Positions 21,923 through 33,185 of a stretch of 64,000 bases of DNA are shown piece after piece; within the stretch, counting starts at the first letter, position 1; every line of letters begins with the position of its first letter. Origin of the DNA: Dryococelus australis (taxonomy: Eukaryota; Arthropoda; Insecta; Phasmatodea; Phasmatidae). Below the pieces are notes generated by a model. The model searched no databases, was not told where the DNA came from, and worked only from the letters and a program-made list of their open reading frames with translations. A program made the position numbers and the translations under genes. The stretch lies in contig CM056993.1 in NCBI GenBank assembly GCA_029891345.1, forward strand, positions 274,216,900 through 274,280,899. Direction: 5' to 3'.

Positions 21923-24619
21923 ATGGGTCATAACACCAAGCATAACCCTGGTTCCCGTTCCCTTCTGTATTGGAACAGCAATGGCATTTTTGACCAACTA
22001 TACGAGCTAGAGTGACTACTGGAAACGTATGGTTTCGAAGTCGCTTTAATACAGGAGACAATGTTAAAACCAAATAAAATGCGCGATTAAAAATTACAAA
22101 ACGTACAGGAACGACCGAGCTACCAGAGGAGGAGGTACAATGATATTAATACATAATAAAATACACCACAATTTAAATGCCAATCCAGACTGCCAAAACT
22201 TAGAATCTACATCCATTAATATTCAAACAAATACTGGTCACATAACTTTAATTTCGGCATATCAACCCCCTACGAAAACACTTTTAGAGGCAAATCTGGA
22301 CAAAATAACCACTCAACAATACCCGATCTACTCGCGGGGGACCTAAATGCAAAAAATCTCGCATGGAATAGTAGGGAAAGAAACAAAAAATGCGGGCTTC
22401 TATCACGCCACTCGAAACAAAATAATTATCTAATTCATGCACCGAACAGGCCGACATTTTTCCCAGCTCAACGCAGATTCCAGCCAGATGTTCTTGACAT
22501 AATATAACTTAGCAAACCCCATATTAGAGATAACAGTCCTGGATGAATTAGATTCTGATCACTCGCCTGTCTTTTGCAAAATTAGCACTGAATTGGTTAG
22601 ACACACCGAACTAATTTTAAATAAATGGTACCAAAGACTAACTGGGATCAATTTAAAATCGATATAGACGATATATTCACGGAGCCTCCATTAAATATTA
22701 CAAAGAAAATGGATTTAGAGCCAGCAATAGAAATATTTCAAAACACAGTGAAAACCCAGTTAAGTAAAAACACTCAGTTCCTTACCCGGCGACAGTTTTT
22801 AAAGCCAAACTACACCGAGATTGACTTTTATTAGCCGAAAAACGCCAAGCTAGACGCGAATTTCAGAGATACAGAATGGCCGAATTAAAAACTAGATTCA
22901 ATAAACTTAAAAAGGATTTACGAGCCAAATTATCACAATTAAAAATAAATAAATGGGAAACTTTTGTTACAGAAATATCTGATAATATTAATGGTTTCTG
23001 GCAAATAACAAAAATTCTCGGAGGTAAAAATGACACAAAAAATTCTACCCCCATATCAGCTCCGTCAGGCCTAAAATATGCGCCAATAGATAAGGCAGAA
23101 GCCATAGCAGACTCTCTCGTGGAACAGTTCACTCCAAATCTCGACCTCGGAGACCCTAATTTCACTCGAGACGTTAATACCATCACAGAAGATTTTCTTG
23201 CCAGGAAGCCTAGGAAAAAACCGGAATTAATAACCTTACCAGAATTTTTGCTTACTTTAAAATCTGTTCACCCTAAGAAAGCCCCAGGTTATGATAAAAT
23301 ATCTTATCAACTACTTAAAAGCCCCTACTGTATCCCGCCTTATACATAATAATTAATATTTTTTTAACGCCATACTTAAGTTTAACCTCTTCCCCGCAGA
23401 CTGGAAATGAGCTAAAGTAATTACAATTCCAAAACCCGGTAAAGACCCCTGCTTACCCGTAAACCGGCGCCCGATGTCACTGCTGAGCTCCCTCAGTAAA
23501 ATATTCGATAAAGTTCTTCTCACCCGACTCAAAACTCACGCACAAGTTAGAAAAATAATCCCAAAAACCCAATTTGGATTTAAAGCTGGACATTCCACCA
23601 CCAACGCTCTTACAAACTTTGTCACGGCTACATGTAACGGCCTTAATAACAAAAACTAAACAATAGACATTTTTCTGGATATAGCCAAAGCCTTCGATAA
23701 GGTATGGATCCCGGGCTTAATTCAAAAACTAATCAATTTCAAATTCCCAGATTGTTATATTCACTTACTACATAGCTACTTCACAAAACGAGAATTTTAT
23801 GTTTCAATTGAAAATTCTGATTCTTCTACCCTCCCACTCACCGCAGGCGTGCCGCAGGGATTATTTGTATCGCCCTTCCTCTACAATATCTATACAGCAG
23901 ACATCCCACATAATTATGCAACTATTAAAATGTATGCCGATGACACCTTAATAAATGCAAAAGATAAGAAATTGCCATTCGCACATCTTCTTACACAACT
24001 TCAAATGGACGAGCTTAACCAGTGGGTCGAGCGCTGAAAAATAAACATTAATGCCGAAAAATCTCAGGCCTTGCTAATCACTAGAAAACTAAAAGACATA
24101 AATATAAAGCCAATTAAGTACGATGGAGTAGAAATTCCCTACAGTAAAAGAGCTAAATACCTAGGATTAACTATAGACAATAAGTTGCATTGGAGCGTAC
24201 ATATTAACAAAGTTAAAAATTCAGCTATAGGAAAAATTCGGTAACTCTATTCCCTGTTAAAACATCCTCAACTCCCCACACGATTAAAACTATTAACCTA
24301 CACATCTATTGTCAGATCAGCTATGATGTACGCTCACGAAGTCTGGGGAAACTCAGCTAAAGTCTTAATAAACCACCTTCAAGTAGTTCTAAATAAATAC
24401 CTGAGAATAATAGGAAACGCTCGTAGATTCACACGCACAGTCGATTTACATAACGTTTTAAAGGTCCCCTACATTGGACATAAACTTATCTCAGAAAATA
24501 ATAAATTTTACGATAAACTCGCCTTGCATAATAATCCAATAATTAGAAGAATTGGTAAATATTCCCCAGACTTAAAATCGCGTAATAGACGTTCTAAAAT
24601 GCCTAGATTGCAGGTGTAA
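21923..24619 (+). pseudogene. Jockey-like ORF2 (endonuclease + reverse transcriptase), decayed
   Basis: ORF2 would nick target DNA and reverse transcribe element RNA. Endonuclease traces are Y-W-N-S-N-G-I near 21960, Q-E-T-M-L near 22050, A-G-D-L-N-A-K near 22330 and P-D-V-L-D-I near 22490. RT traces are K-A-P-G-Y-D near 23285 (fingers), L-S-S-L-S-K-I-F-D-K near 23480, K-T-Q-F-G-F-K-A-G-H-S-T near 23565, D-I-A-K-A-F-D-K-V-W near 23685, G-V-P-Q-G near 23850 and catalytic Y-A-D-D at about 23935-23946. A thumb and C-terminal region follows to a stop at 24617-24619. Stops and frameshifts break it at least at 22010, 22080, 22505, 22834, 23349, 23659 and 24037. AT-rich codon use contrasts with ORF1. 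Confidence 0.85.
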
Positions 24620-25766
24620 TTAATCAACAGTTCTCCTCCGGCACATAAGAATATAATATAAAACCCCAGATCTTGCGAAAATTCTCCGATCAGTCCGGGA
24701 CAAAATTCCACCATTTTAACAAAACTAGTTTGCGAGGGCACTTCGCTGCTCAGTCTGCCCACAATCACAGCCTAGTTCGGATGTAATAATATCGTCTCCT
24801 AAGCGTAAACTACTAAACCAAGTTAATATTTCAATAAAGTTGGCTACTTAAAACACTATTCAAATGAAATAACGATCCTTAAAGCACCTAAACAAGCTTA
24901 GAAACGCCTTTTCTGATCCGAAAATTACACTTATAGCAAGGCTTCTCCTGATTGGCCGGACTCTTCCCGAGGGCGGGTCCTCGATTCCCCCACCCAGAGA
25001 TGGCAGCACTGTCTCATCTCAGACATGAAAAACCCGCAACTAGCAAAAACCGCCTCCTATTTTAAGTTTTACTGTAATAAATCTTAAATATAGAAGCCTT
25101 TAGCTGAAACTTATTAATATTATTAATATTTAATTAAACACATACGACCACCGTACGTTTCCAGCCTGTCTTAGGACTCGGGTACTTACAGCGCCTCTGG
25201 GAATTGAGACTGATTGATTAAAATATAATTAATTAAACAGAACAAGTAATTTTAGAATAATTAATATTTTCTCACAATTCATTACCCAATCACCTCACCT
25301 CACTTCACTGCAGGCAACGCCTTTACCCAGACTCATCGTGTTAAATTCATGGGATATTCAGGCTTTGCTTCAGCTTTTACAAGGAAAGACTGGCCGGGAG
25401 TCTAACAAACTCTCGTCCAGTCTATAACTTAACCTGCATTTTTCTAAATTAACGTAATTCAAGGGACAAAAATAGTTAACAAACTCATAGTTACCTCCTC
25501 CCTAGAACCTGTGCAGGCAGAGGATTTGTGGCAGGGGGGGGGGGGGGGGGGAATTGCATTGGGAACCAGGGTTTGCTCGGAGTACTCGGCTTCTCTATAC
25601 GAACTATAGCACTGGCCTAAAATATTTTGATGGGTGTGGGAGGGGGGAGGGTTAGCTTCTCCTTTCTCCTGCATTGCACATAAGACCACCTGGGTGGTAA
25701 AGGGCCCTCACAAGGGTCCGGTCTACCCCCGCTCTGAGCTTCAGCAGTGATTAGAAATGGTGGTGG
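24620..25766 (+). other. LINE 3' region / unassigned sequence
   Basis: Non-coding sequence between the ORF2 stop and the right copy of CAGGTGC. It contains a G18 run (25534-25551). Because it lies inside the inferred target duplication it is treated as LINE 3' UTR, but its last few hundred bases could be a separate insertion. Confidence 0.4.
25534..25551 (+). repeat. Poly-G tract (18 nt)
   Basis: The longest G/C homopolymer in the window, an uninterrupted 18-G run. Confidence 0.9.
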
Positions 25767-25848
25767 CAGGTGCAGAGTGTGGGTGTGTTCTGCGTTGACG
25801 AAATGATCGGTCTGGCGAATGGTCTGAGGCGGGGGATGAGCTCACTTC
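25767..25848 (-). mobile_element. G3 Gypsy 3' LTR, second part, and polypurine junction
   Basis: Resumes the LTR: CAGAGTGTGGGTG, TGATCGGTCTGGCGAA and GGGGATGAGC match 30738-30812 (CAGAGTGCGGATG, TGGTCGGCTTGGCAAA, GAGGATGAGC). On the minus strand the LTR begins TGAGCTCATCC at 25848, preceded by AAAAAGGGGGGAGGAG, a good polypurine tract (complement of about 25856-25871). This proves minus orientation and marks the internal/3' LTR junction. Confidence 0.75.
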
Positions 25849-28800
25849 AAATGCTCCTCCCCCCTTTTTGAGGCAGTTTGTGGGACACTGCTGCTACCTG
25901 CAGCACTGGGGTGTCCTTGGGCTCCTCCGAGGGTGCAGGAAGTAGGCCCTTCCCTGCTGGACAATGCTTCCTCCCGATGCTCCGATGTTCTGTCGGTGAG
26001 CTGTGCCGTGGGTTTTCGATGCGCACCCACACTGGTGGCACTGCTGATGCGAGTCAATCTGTGTTGTCCTGCGGAGATGGAATGAGGCAACGGACCTGCT
26101 ACCCTTGCTGCTGCTATTTGCACATCTCCTCTTGCTCTTGCTGTTACCACTTCCTTCCTGAAGCCCTTCATCGTCCTGCAGTGTTGCAGTCCCCAGGCGC
26201 GACTGGGCCGTACTGCTCCTAACATCGTTCAACTTGTACATCTTTTGCTCCGTCTACTTCACCTACTCATATTGCACTTGCAGCCTCTGTTACGTCACCT
26301 TCCAGCTATCCCACTTGAGATGTTGCCCCAAGAACAGGTACCGTGTTGTCTGTGATAGCGCATGTAAGCACTTCGCCGTCAGACACACCTGAGTAAGGAC
26401 TGCGTCGCTCCCTGTCTGGCGCAGTGACGTTGGGCAACGATGTGTCTTCAAACCTCTCTCCTCCACTTCCTGCTGGATGTACTGCCATACCTTCCTCCCT
26501 CCTCACTCGCTCAGGAAGCTCGTCCTCGAAGGGGCCATCATGAGGCTCACTGGGTGGCTCTCCCAAGACTACCATTCCTGACTAGTTAGAAGCTTCCCCT
26601 TCATCCTGAAGTGCCCTTGCCCCTATCTCCTCTGTTCATGGTTTTGCTCTTGCTCCTTGATAGTTTGCTGAAGTGAAAAATGATGGACACGCGGTTGTCT
26701 TGAGTGGTGTGGTGATTCCTGCTCACAGAATTGTAGCATTCGGAGTGGTTGATTGATGCAGGGTTCGAACCCATGACCTGAGCAAATCGGACTTGAATGG
26801 TTGACGTGGGACCATGAGCGGAATGGAGGGAGGTGTGCCTCGCTGCACACATCCTGCTGCACAGTCGATTGATAGGTGCGCCAAACATCCACAAACACTC
26901 GTGTTTAGCAACACGTACACTGCCAACTCCAAACGAACAGGTGCGAATGACTCTGAAATCACTGACTTTGTCGAGATTTGAAAAACGTCTAGCCTAGAAT
27001 AAATGTCACAATATTTACATTTGAAATCGCCCAATATTTACACTCGCAACAAAACATTAAAATGTTACACTTGCAATCTTACTTAGCTTTGAACATCTGC
27101 TTGAACTTTACATGCAGTAAATTACACTGCGGGTGTGTAAGGTAATATGAACAGTTTTGGCAAATGGACAATGGTTCACTTATCGGGCAAATCACCACGA
27201 CAATGCGGCGGACTACTATTCACAATCGTTTGTCTATTCTTTGCCTGTTAATATGCGTTGAATGTTTGCTTAGGTAATGACATGGTTGTAATTTAGAACA
27301 TTGTGTGATCTCTGTGACTGAATGGTGCATCGGTTTTACTGCACTGTTCTCCACATGCGACACAGTAACGTGTGATGTGTGGTAAGTGGTGGGATGGCTG
27401 GTGGTTCACAACTTAACACTTGGTCCACAGGGACTGAATACACAGGAATTTTCTCCATCGTCACATTTTCACTCACCTGTGACACTGTTTCATTGGTGAT
27501 CTCGATGGTCTGTTGAACTGCTTTTGGCCGGTACCGACATCCACTGTGCCAGTGGTACTGTATGGTTTAGCAGTACCTCCAGGGATGGGGTGGGCATAAT
27601 GTTTTGGCCAGCGTATAATCGTCCACTGCAGTACTTTTTTTTGCGGTGTGGGTTGGACCACTGTTGCACTAAGGCACGTCTGCTGTGGCAGGTATCGATC
27701 AGGCCGGCTAGCTGAGAGGCGAAGTGTTTACTCCCGCCGAGGTGGGTATGGCAGAGAGTTGTGGCACACTGAGCCAAGACAGCCCGCTCCCGCACTTCAA
27801 GGGAGCTGTGGCTGCCATAACAAGTGCCAATGCTTGCATTGCATCTGGATCAGCTTGTTGTGGTGTGTGTTGCACTGTCGACTGCGCTCGTTGTGGAAAT
27901 TACTGATTATTGTTCAGTGTAGAAATAATCCTTGTTTTGCTGTTATTGTTGCACTCATAACATAGAAATCTTTGTCCTCAAACAGTTGCTGCTTCGTCTT
28001 TGCTTAGGCACACTGGAAGGTATTCCTGCCGACATATGATACGCGGAAATCCGGTAAACCTTGGCCTGGACACCATAGACTGCTGCACATGATTTGTTGT
28101 CTGTAATTTGGTTTATGATGATTTTGAGAAATTCCTGTTTCGATTTTTGTTGGGCCAGAAATGTTCAATGTTCGTGGGATTTGCACTGTCACTCTTGGTT
28201 GCACTGGTGCTGTTACATCCCGAATGTCCTGTTCTATCTTCTGTTCGCGGTTAGTCGCGGTGCGGTGGATTTCTTCTAAATTCGGACAGCAGCTGCAACT
28301 GAAGCATTGCGTGCTTCCCTCGAACTTATCAACAAAGTGCCATGGAAAGGGGCTTCAAACACTGCAAGCACATTGACACAGGTGCTCCAGCAGACATTTG
28401 GCTTGCCATAGTTCGTAAAGAAGGCTATGCCAGAGGCTTGGATCAGGCTAGAGATGCAGAATATTATGTGCGTGTTTTCACAGCATGGCAGCAATGTCAC
28501 GGCGTGGCGTTAACGACTTGCGTGGTGCTCAGCTGACTGCCAGCAGTAAGTGTGAACAACGTGTATGGGGAAGGACAAGAACTTCTTCTCATTTCTCCTT
28601 CATTCTGCCCTGCCTCCGTTCCTCCGTTTCCACCACCGTCGAAATCTGCGGCTCGCACTCCCTTCCTTTGTCCTCTGCCCTACCAGGTGGCATGAGTTTT
28701 GACATCACACTGGTTTTACTAAGATTTCTGTCTTTGTGTCTCCTTCCTCTGCTTTCATCCTAATGGCGGCGAGTCGGCTCCCATCGCGTGCTTTTCCTGC

Positions 28801-29467
28801 TGTTCCAGCTCACGCTTCGGCATCTTGTAAGTGTCCGGAAATCAATTCGATGCTGTAGTATGCCTCCACTGACTCTCCTCATTGTGGGAATGTGGCTAAA
28901 AGAGGTTAGGATGGTTTGAGATGGTCGGATTTTACCAAGGAAAATATTGAAAGGTTGGTCGAATTTTCAAACAAAAATTTTGGGTGGAAAATTTGGCCAA
29001 ATGTAATTTTAATAAACTTGTTCTGTAATGTAATTGTATCCCATAGTTGTTCTGTAATATACATGTATTGTGTTCTGTTACTTACTTTTTGTTATAGTAA
29101 ACATATATGTTTTATAAATGATCCTTCTTATTTAGCCACCACCACGAGCACCCCCCTTGACAACATTTACCTCATTTGCAGTAATCTAGAGTTTTATGTT
29201 GGAGTGAGTATAAAGTGTTGGATACTAGAAATAATTAGTAGTCTGGTGGAAGGGAAGTGTTACAAGATGTAACTTGGTTAAATAAACCCGAGCTTACCAG
29301 TGTAAACTAGTGTATTCTTGTAGCACCCAGCTACTCACCAGTGTTTTAAAAGTGACATATTTAGAATTGAAAGTGTTTTGTAAGTACGCTCATGTGAGAT
29401 GAACAAACAGAACTCACAGCATCCCTGAGTCTCAAAGTGTGGTGCATAAGAACCACCGCTGGCACCC
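25849..29467 (-). mobile_element. G3 Gypsy internal region, mostly unrecognisable
   Basis: Lies between the polypurine tract and the 5' LTR. The 3' 0.8 kb (25.9-26.7 kb) reads on the minus strand as acidic/proline-rich segments resembling the hydrophilic tail after Gypsy integrases. No RT, protease or integrase core was recognised in the remaining 2.8 kb, so the element is internally deleted or highly decayed, or another sequence has replaced its pol. A plus-strand segment at 28290-28500 (E-A-L-R-A-S-L-E-L-I-N-K-V-P-W) is open but unassigned. GGGTTCGAACCC at about 26763-26774 is a perfect 12-bp palindrome. Confidence 0.45.
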
Positions 29468-30812
29468 ATCTACCAGTAAGTAAACAGCTGTCATTGGCTT
29501 GATAAAGTGTTGCCTGAGGTAATATGGGGGTAAACTTTCAGGTGAGAAAATATTATGGAAAATTACCATCAATGTTGCAGTTGCAGTCGAACTGATGACT
29601 CTTAATTTTCTTGGGTTGCTGGTCACCTGTACGAAAATCCCCGCAATGATCAGCAGTTCACCTGGTTGTAGGCCTCATTCATAAGTTGTTTAGTAAACAA
29701 GGTGCACTTTGGGCGGCCCATTTGCCATATGGTATTGCATATTAATTATACTGAATTGATCCGAACACCCTTTGCTGTGGATTGTTTGGCGCCAACCACG
29801 CACCCAGAAATTTTAACACTTTGACACGCTGCAGCACACATGAAATATTTACCCTGAAATTTGACACTAATAACATTTGCAAAATAAAATGCCTGGTGGT
29901 GCTCCCTTAAAAAATACACCTTAGTTCATGCCTTTTTTAATCGATAAGATTATTACACTTCCCTCCAGGGGAAAACTTTACACATTTGCTCACTGTAAAA
30001 CTGTGGTGAGAGGAAAAAGTTGCAAAAGCACTTGGCTGGATGGTTTTATGGTATGCTGATAATATTAAAAATATTCCCCAGGCAATGCTATTCCTGGGGA
30101 GGCTATGTGAAGTATTCTAGATGGCTAAATAAAAGAAAGAGATTCCAAAATTATTACACTATTGCTGAGAAGTTGCCGGTAAAAGTGATGATGATGCCAG
30201 GTGCGGGAAAACACACAACACGGTTGCGTAGACAAACTTCTCTTTACGCTATTTGCTTACTGAACTCCTGCCATGTCACAAAGGCGGGCGACTGCGGGCC
30301 CACACACCGTGGAGGGATCTACTTGCACACATGAATCTCGAGTTGCTCTATGTCTATGCAAATGACATGAACACTGCAATGAAGTTAACAAAAATAACAG
30401 GACTTAACTTGCTAGAAACGTGATAAAATGACGTGAACAAATCACTGGTGGCGACGACAATAAACATCCAACACAAAACACTGCAATAAGGATAATAACA
30501 ATAAGGACACTACATTTCACACACATCGCCCTTATTAGAATAAAGCTTGTGTTCTTGTGGTATGTTCATAATATACCACTTAAGCTGCTAGAATCCTTCT
30601 AAAAATTATATATTAATCTACCCTTGCCACAGCTGGGCAGAGCACGAGAGGCGCTGCACTAACTGACCCAGCCTGCACTCGTTACAATTTCCTGCACTTC
30701 CGCATCACACGACACTCCACCTCCTACGCTAATCAGGCACAGAGTGCGGATGTATGCTTTGCTAATGAAGTGGTCGGCTTGGCAAACATTCTAAGATGTC
30801 GATGGAGGATGA
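29468..30812 (-). mobile_element. G3 Gypsy 5' LTR
   Basis: About 1.34 kb, homologous along its length to 18605-19968 joined to 25767-25848. Minus-strand start is TGTGCTCATCC at 30812. AATAAA-type signals occur on both strands. The conserved core CTCCAGGGGAAAACTTTACACA lies at 29963-29984. The inner (low-coordinate) edge and primer-binding site are not precisely resolved. Confidence 0.7.
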
Positions 30813-32204
30813 GCACACACACACTTTTATCACTGAACATGAAAAAGAGGCTCGATAAAAGTCCGCTATTCAAATTCAAAACGCCAACAAAACAATGGAT
30901 AACCGAAACCATACATTTTTCTGGCAATGAACAAAGAACACATTAATTATAATGCAATATACCGCCTTTTAATTTATTCATAAGGTGTGGCATATCGTTT
31001 ACATGGAACAGATCCCAAACACAACACATTGACATGGACCTGTTCGGTGAGCACTTTCACCACACCTCTTCTCCTGCAGCAGCATCAAGTACCACATCAC
31101 AATAGTGGAGCGTGCGTGTATCACGATTGCAAGATAGTGCATAAATGTGTTTCCCACATGCCTTTTTAATTTTTGTGAAGTGTCACTTGTGTGCGACGAG
31201 TGTACCATATTCTGCAAAAAGTGCACATGTGTATTGTTTGTGTTTAAGTTCGTGTAATTATTTTATTTTAAGTGTAATATAGTGTGTGTGTATGTATGTA
31301 TATATCATAATATATTTATTTGCCTGTTTTACTGTGTTAATACCATGTGTATATAGCTACACGAGGTTACAAGTTCTACTGACAATTCAATTGGCTATAG
31401 TGCCACTCTGATATAGGATAATATGTGTTATGTGTTTATTTACTTTTCTTGTGTTCCTATATGTCCACACGTAAGTACCGGGGCAAACACCTTACAAGTG
31501 CTATCTTAGGTTAAGGGTGATATGTTTACATTAATATTCATTTGTTCTGCGACCATATGCTTTCCGTGTCACCCCAGAGGCCACTCATTCATGTCCATAG
31601 ATGACAGCGATCATAGATGTGGTAACATGGCTAACCATGTGGCAAAAGCCCAAGAGTCTTGTCGAAAAATAATGCAAAATGTTAATTATGTTTAATGCTA
31701 AATACGTACAGATTCTACCCTAGAATTTAAAGAGTTTAAATACAATGAGTTACAGTTAGTTTTGTGAGTCCGTGCGCCCACCACTACCAAAGCGGAACAT
31801 TTTAGGTTAAGTTGCCGGTATGGCCTCACCCCGCCAAGCAGCCAAGTTTCTTACAATCAGTTTGTAGCAAATATATTTTTGCATTATCATTAAGTGCCCA
31901 GATTATTTACTGGTTAACATAAGTGTTGTCTCACATCATATCACTACACATTTTCATTATTAGTAAAGTGACGCAAGTCACTAGACATCCCGCCACAACA
32001 GCGACAAATCACATGGCCCTCACCCGCCATCATGACAGTAGCTTTCTGAATGTGTTGCGAAACAGCTACATGTCTGCATTGCTCTGGGCCTTCAACATTT
32101 TTGCAACTACTCCCCATGTAATTATGTTTATTTAAATGTAACGCCTCGGAACTCTTGTTCTTGCTTGCCCGAAGTGAGGGCTGTCTCGTACCCCGGTTTG
32201 TTTG
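30813..32204. other. Intergenic sequence
   Basis: Begins with a short (CA)n run (about 30812-30822). Overlapping opposite-strand frames at 30987-31226 match nothing. TA-rich sequence near 31280-31320. No gene recognised. Confidence 0.4.
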
Positions 32205-32360
32205 TTCACGGCTGGGGGCTTAATATCCCAACTAAAACCATGCAAGCTTCATGCTTTTGTCAGTATCAATGGTCGCCCTCTTGAACGGCGAGATTAGAAT
32301 GTTCGTGCTCTGTAAGGGGGTTGAGAGTTGAATAAATACTGTCTGGCGAGTATATCTGTC
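32205..32360 (+). repeat. LTR-like fragment with AATAAA
   Basis: Resembles 17530-17650: GCTGGGGGCTTAAT, then GCTTTTGTCAGTATCAATGG, then GAATAAATACTGTCTGG. The order is consistent with the end of an LTR, but no element body is recognised beside it. Confidence 0.35.
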
Positions 32361-32437
32361 ATTTTTATTCATCCACTGTTGTGTCTTAAATTGTAAAATG
32401 GGACATTCGGAAATGGTTTATAGAAAGCTTGAGTAGA

Positions 32438-32450
32438 CCCCCCCCCCCCC
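32438..32450 (+). repeat. Poly-C tract (13 nt)
   Basis: Run of 13 C immediately upstream of a 69-codon plus-strand frame (32464-32673; contains V-P-S-R-H-N-L-Y-E-M-D-H-W-G-N) that I cannot assign. Confidence 0.85.
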
Positions 32451-32743
32451 AACAACCGCCAGAGTGTTAGCTGACATTATGAGGGAAGTCTTACAGCCCT
32501 CACTAGTAAAGGCATTCATGGATATAGCTGTGCAGGTTCCATCAAGACATAACCTGTACGAAATGGATCACTGGGGAAACCACATGATTGGTGGTCGAAC
32601 GACTGCGAGTTATATTAATATAGTGCTCTACCACTTTCTGAGTGCTGCCACCCACCAGAGAACTTCGGTTTAGATTTACCTATTGATGTGCCGACAAGGG
32701 CATCGTTTGGAATGCTACACTTAGGAAAGAATAAAAAAATTAC

Positions 32744-32968
32744 CAACATGTTGTCCGGGGGGCACCAGAGTCCCAGCAGAGAGCATGAGATCAGTTCGGG
32801 CATGTGGTTGATGGCCTGAACAGGGTTCTCCTTGATGTCCGACATCTCAATCTTGTAGTTGCGGAAGTTGTAAAAGTTATCCCAATATCCATATTTAATG
32901 CCTCGTCTAGTGGGATTTATTAGGGCTATTCCCATACGCCCATGCTCTCCCCGGACTGTTCTAGACTG
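32744..32968 (-). CDS. Candidate host exon, unknown conserved-looking protein
   Basis: On the minus strand 225 nt (75 codons) are open from an acceptor ATATGTAG| (exon start 32968), or from AACAG| at 32958, to a donor ATGTTG|GTAATT (exon end 32744). The product has the feel of a folded protein: R-G-E-H-G-R-M-G-I-A-L-I-N-P, then G-Y-W-D-N-F-Y-N-F-R, then N-H-M-P-E-L and L-L-G-L-W-C-P-P-D-N. Codon use is balanced and there is no stop. It does not look like a transposon domain I know. The 15-mer spanning the second acceptor and exon start recurs at 33171-33185 after TTTTGTTTAG, itself a good acceptor. I cannot name the gene and see no flanking exon with confidence. Confidence 0.45.
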
Positions 32969-33170
32969 CTACATATGAGGTAAGCTGTCAAGAGGTGACC
33001 GAAAAAATGAATACTGTCCGAAACTTCACGTGAGGTGAATATTTATTCCCTTAAACCTTCAACAGAAGCACTAACAAGTGTTACAGGAAAGGCTGCAAAA
33101 ATGCCTACATGAAATTAAATTGTAATCATGTTTCAGCCATGTAAAATAAGGACTGGTTTGTAGAATGGTG

Positions 33171-33185
33171 CTCTCCCCGGACTAA
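33171..33185 (-). repeat. Duplicate of the exon-start 15-mer
   Basis: TGCTCTCCCCGGACT here is identical to 32943-32957. On the minus strand it reads TTTTGTTTAG|TCCGGGGAGAGCA, a stronger-looking splice acceptor followed by the same codons as the candidate exon; the frame then diverges and stops after about 18 codons. Confidence 0.8.

Larger units (their letters stand above)
19969..25766 (+). mobile_element. Jockey-clade LINE inserted in G3 LTR
   Basis: A 5.8-kb insertion interrupts an LTR. The flanks carry a direct repeat CAGGTGC (19962-19968 and 25767-25773), the expected kind of LINE target-site duplication. Within it are a short 5' leader, ORF1 with gag-type zinc knuckles, ORF2 with apurinic endonuclease and reverse transcriptase, and about 1.1 kb of 3' sequence. 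Both ORFs are frameshifted. No terminal poly(A) is present at the right edge, so the 3' 0.5-1 kb could include another repeat or a tailless 3' UTR. The clade is assigned from ORF1 architecture and RT motifs. Confidence 0.75.

Noticed and set aside
25842..26241. Several overlapping 110-127-codon frames on both strands
   Set aside because: Multiple strands and frames open together in GC-rich, repetitive-composition sequence next to the G3 polypurine tract; treated as one degenerate Gypsy tail.
26763..26774. GGGTTCGAACCC, a perfect pol III B-box core
   Set aside because: No A box at the proper distance and no cloverleaf on either strand; it is a 12-bp palindrome inside the G3 internal region.
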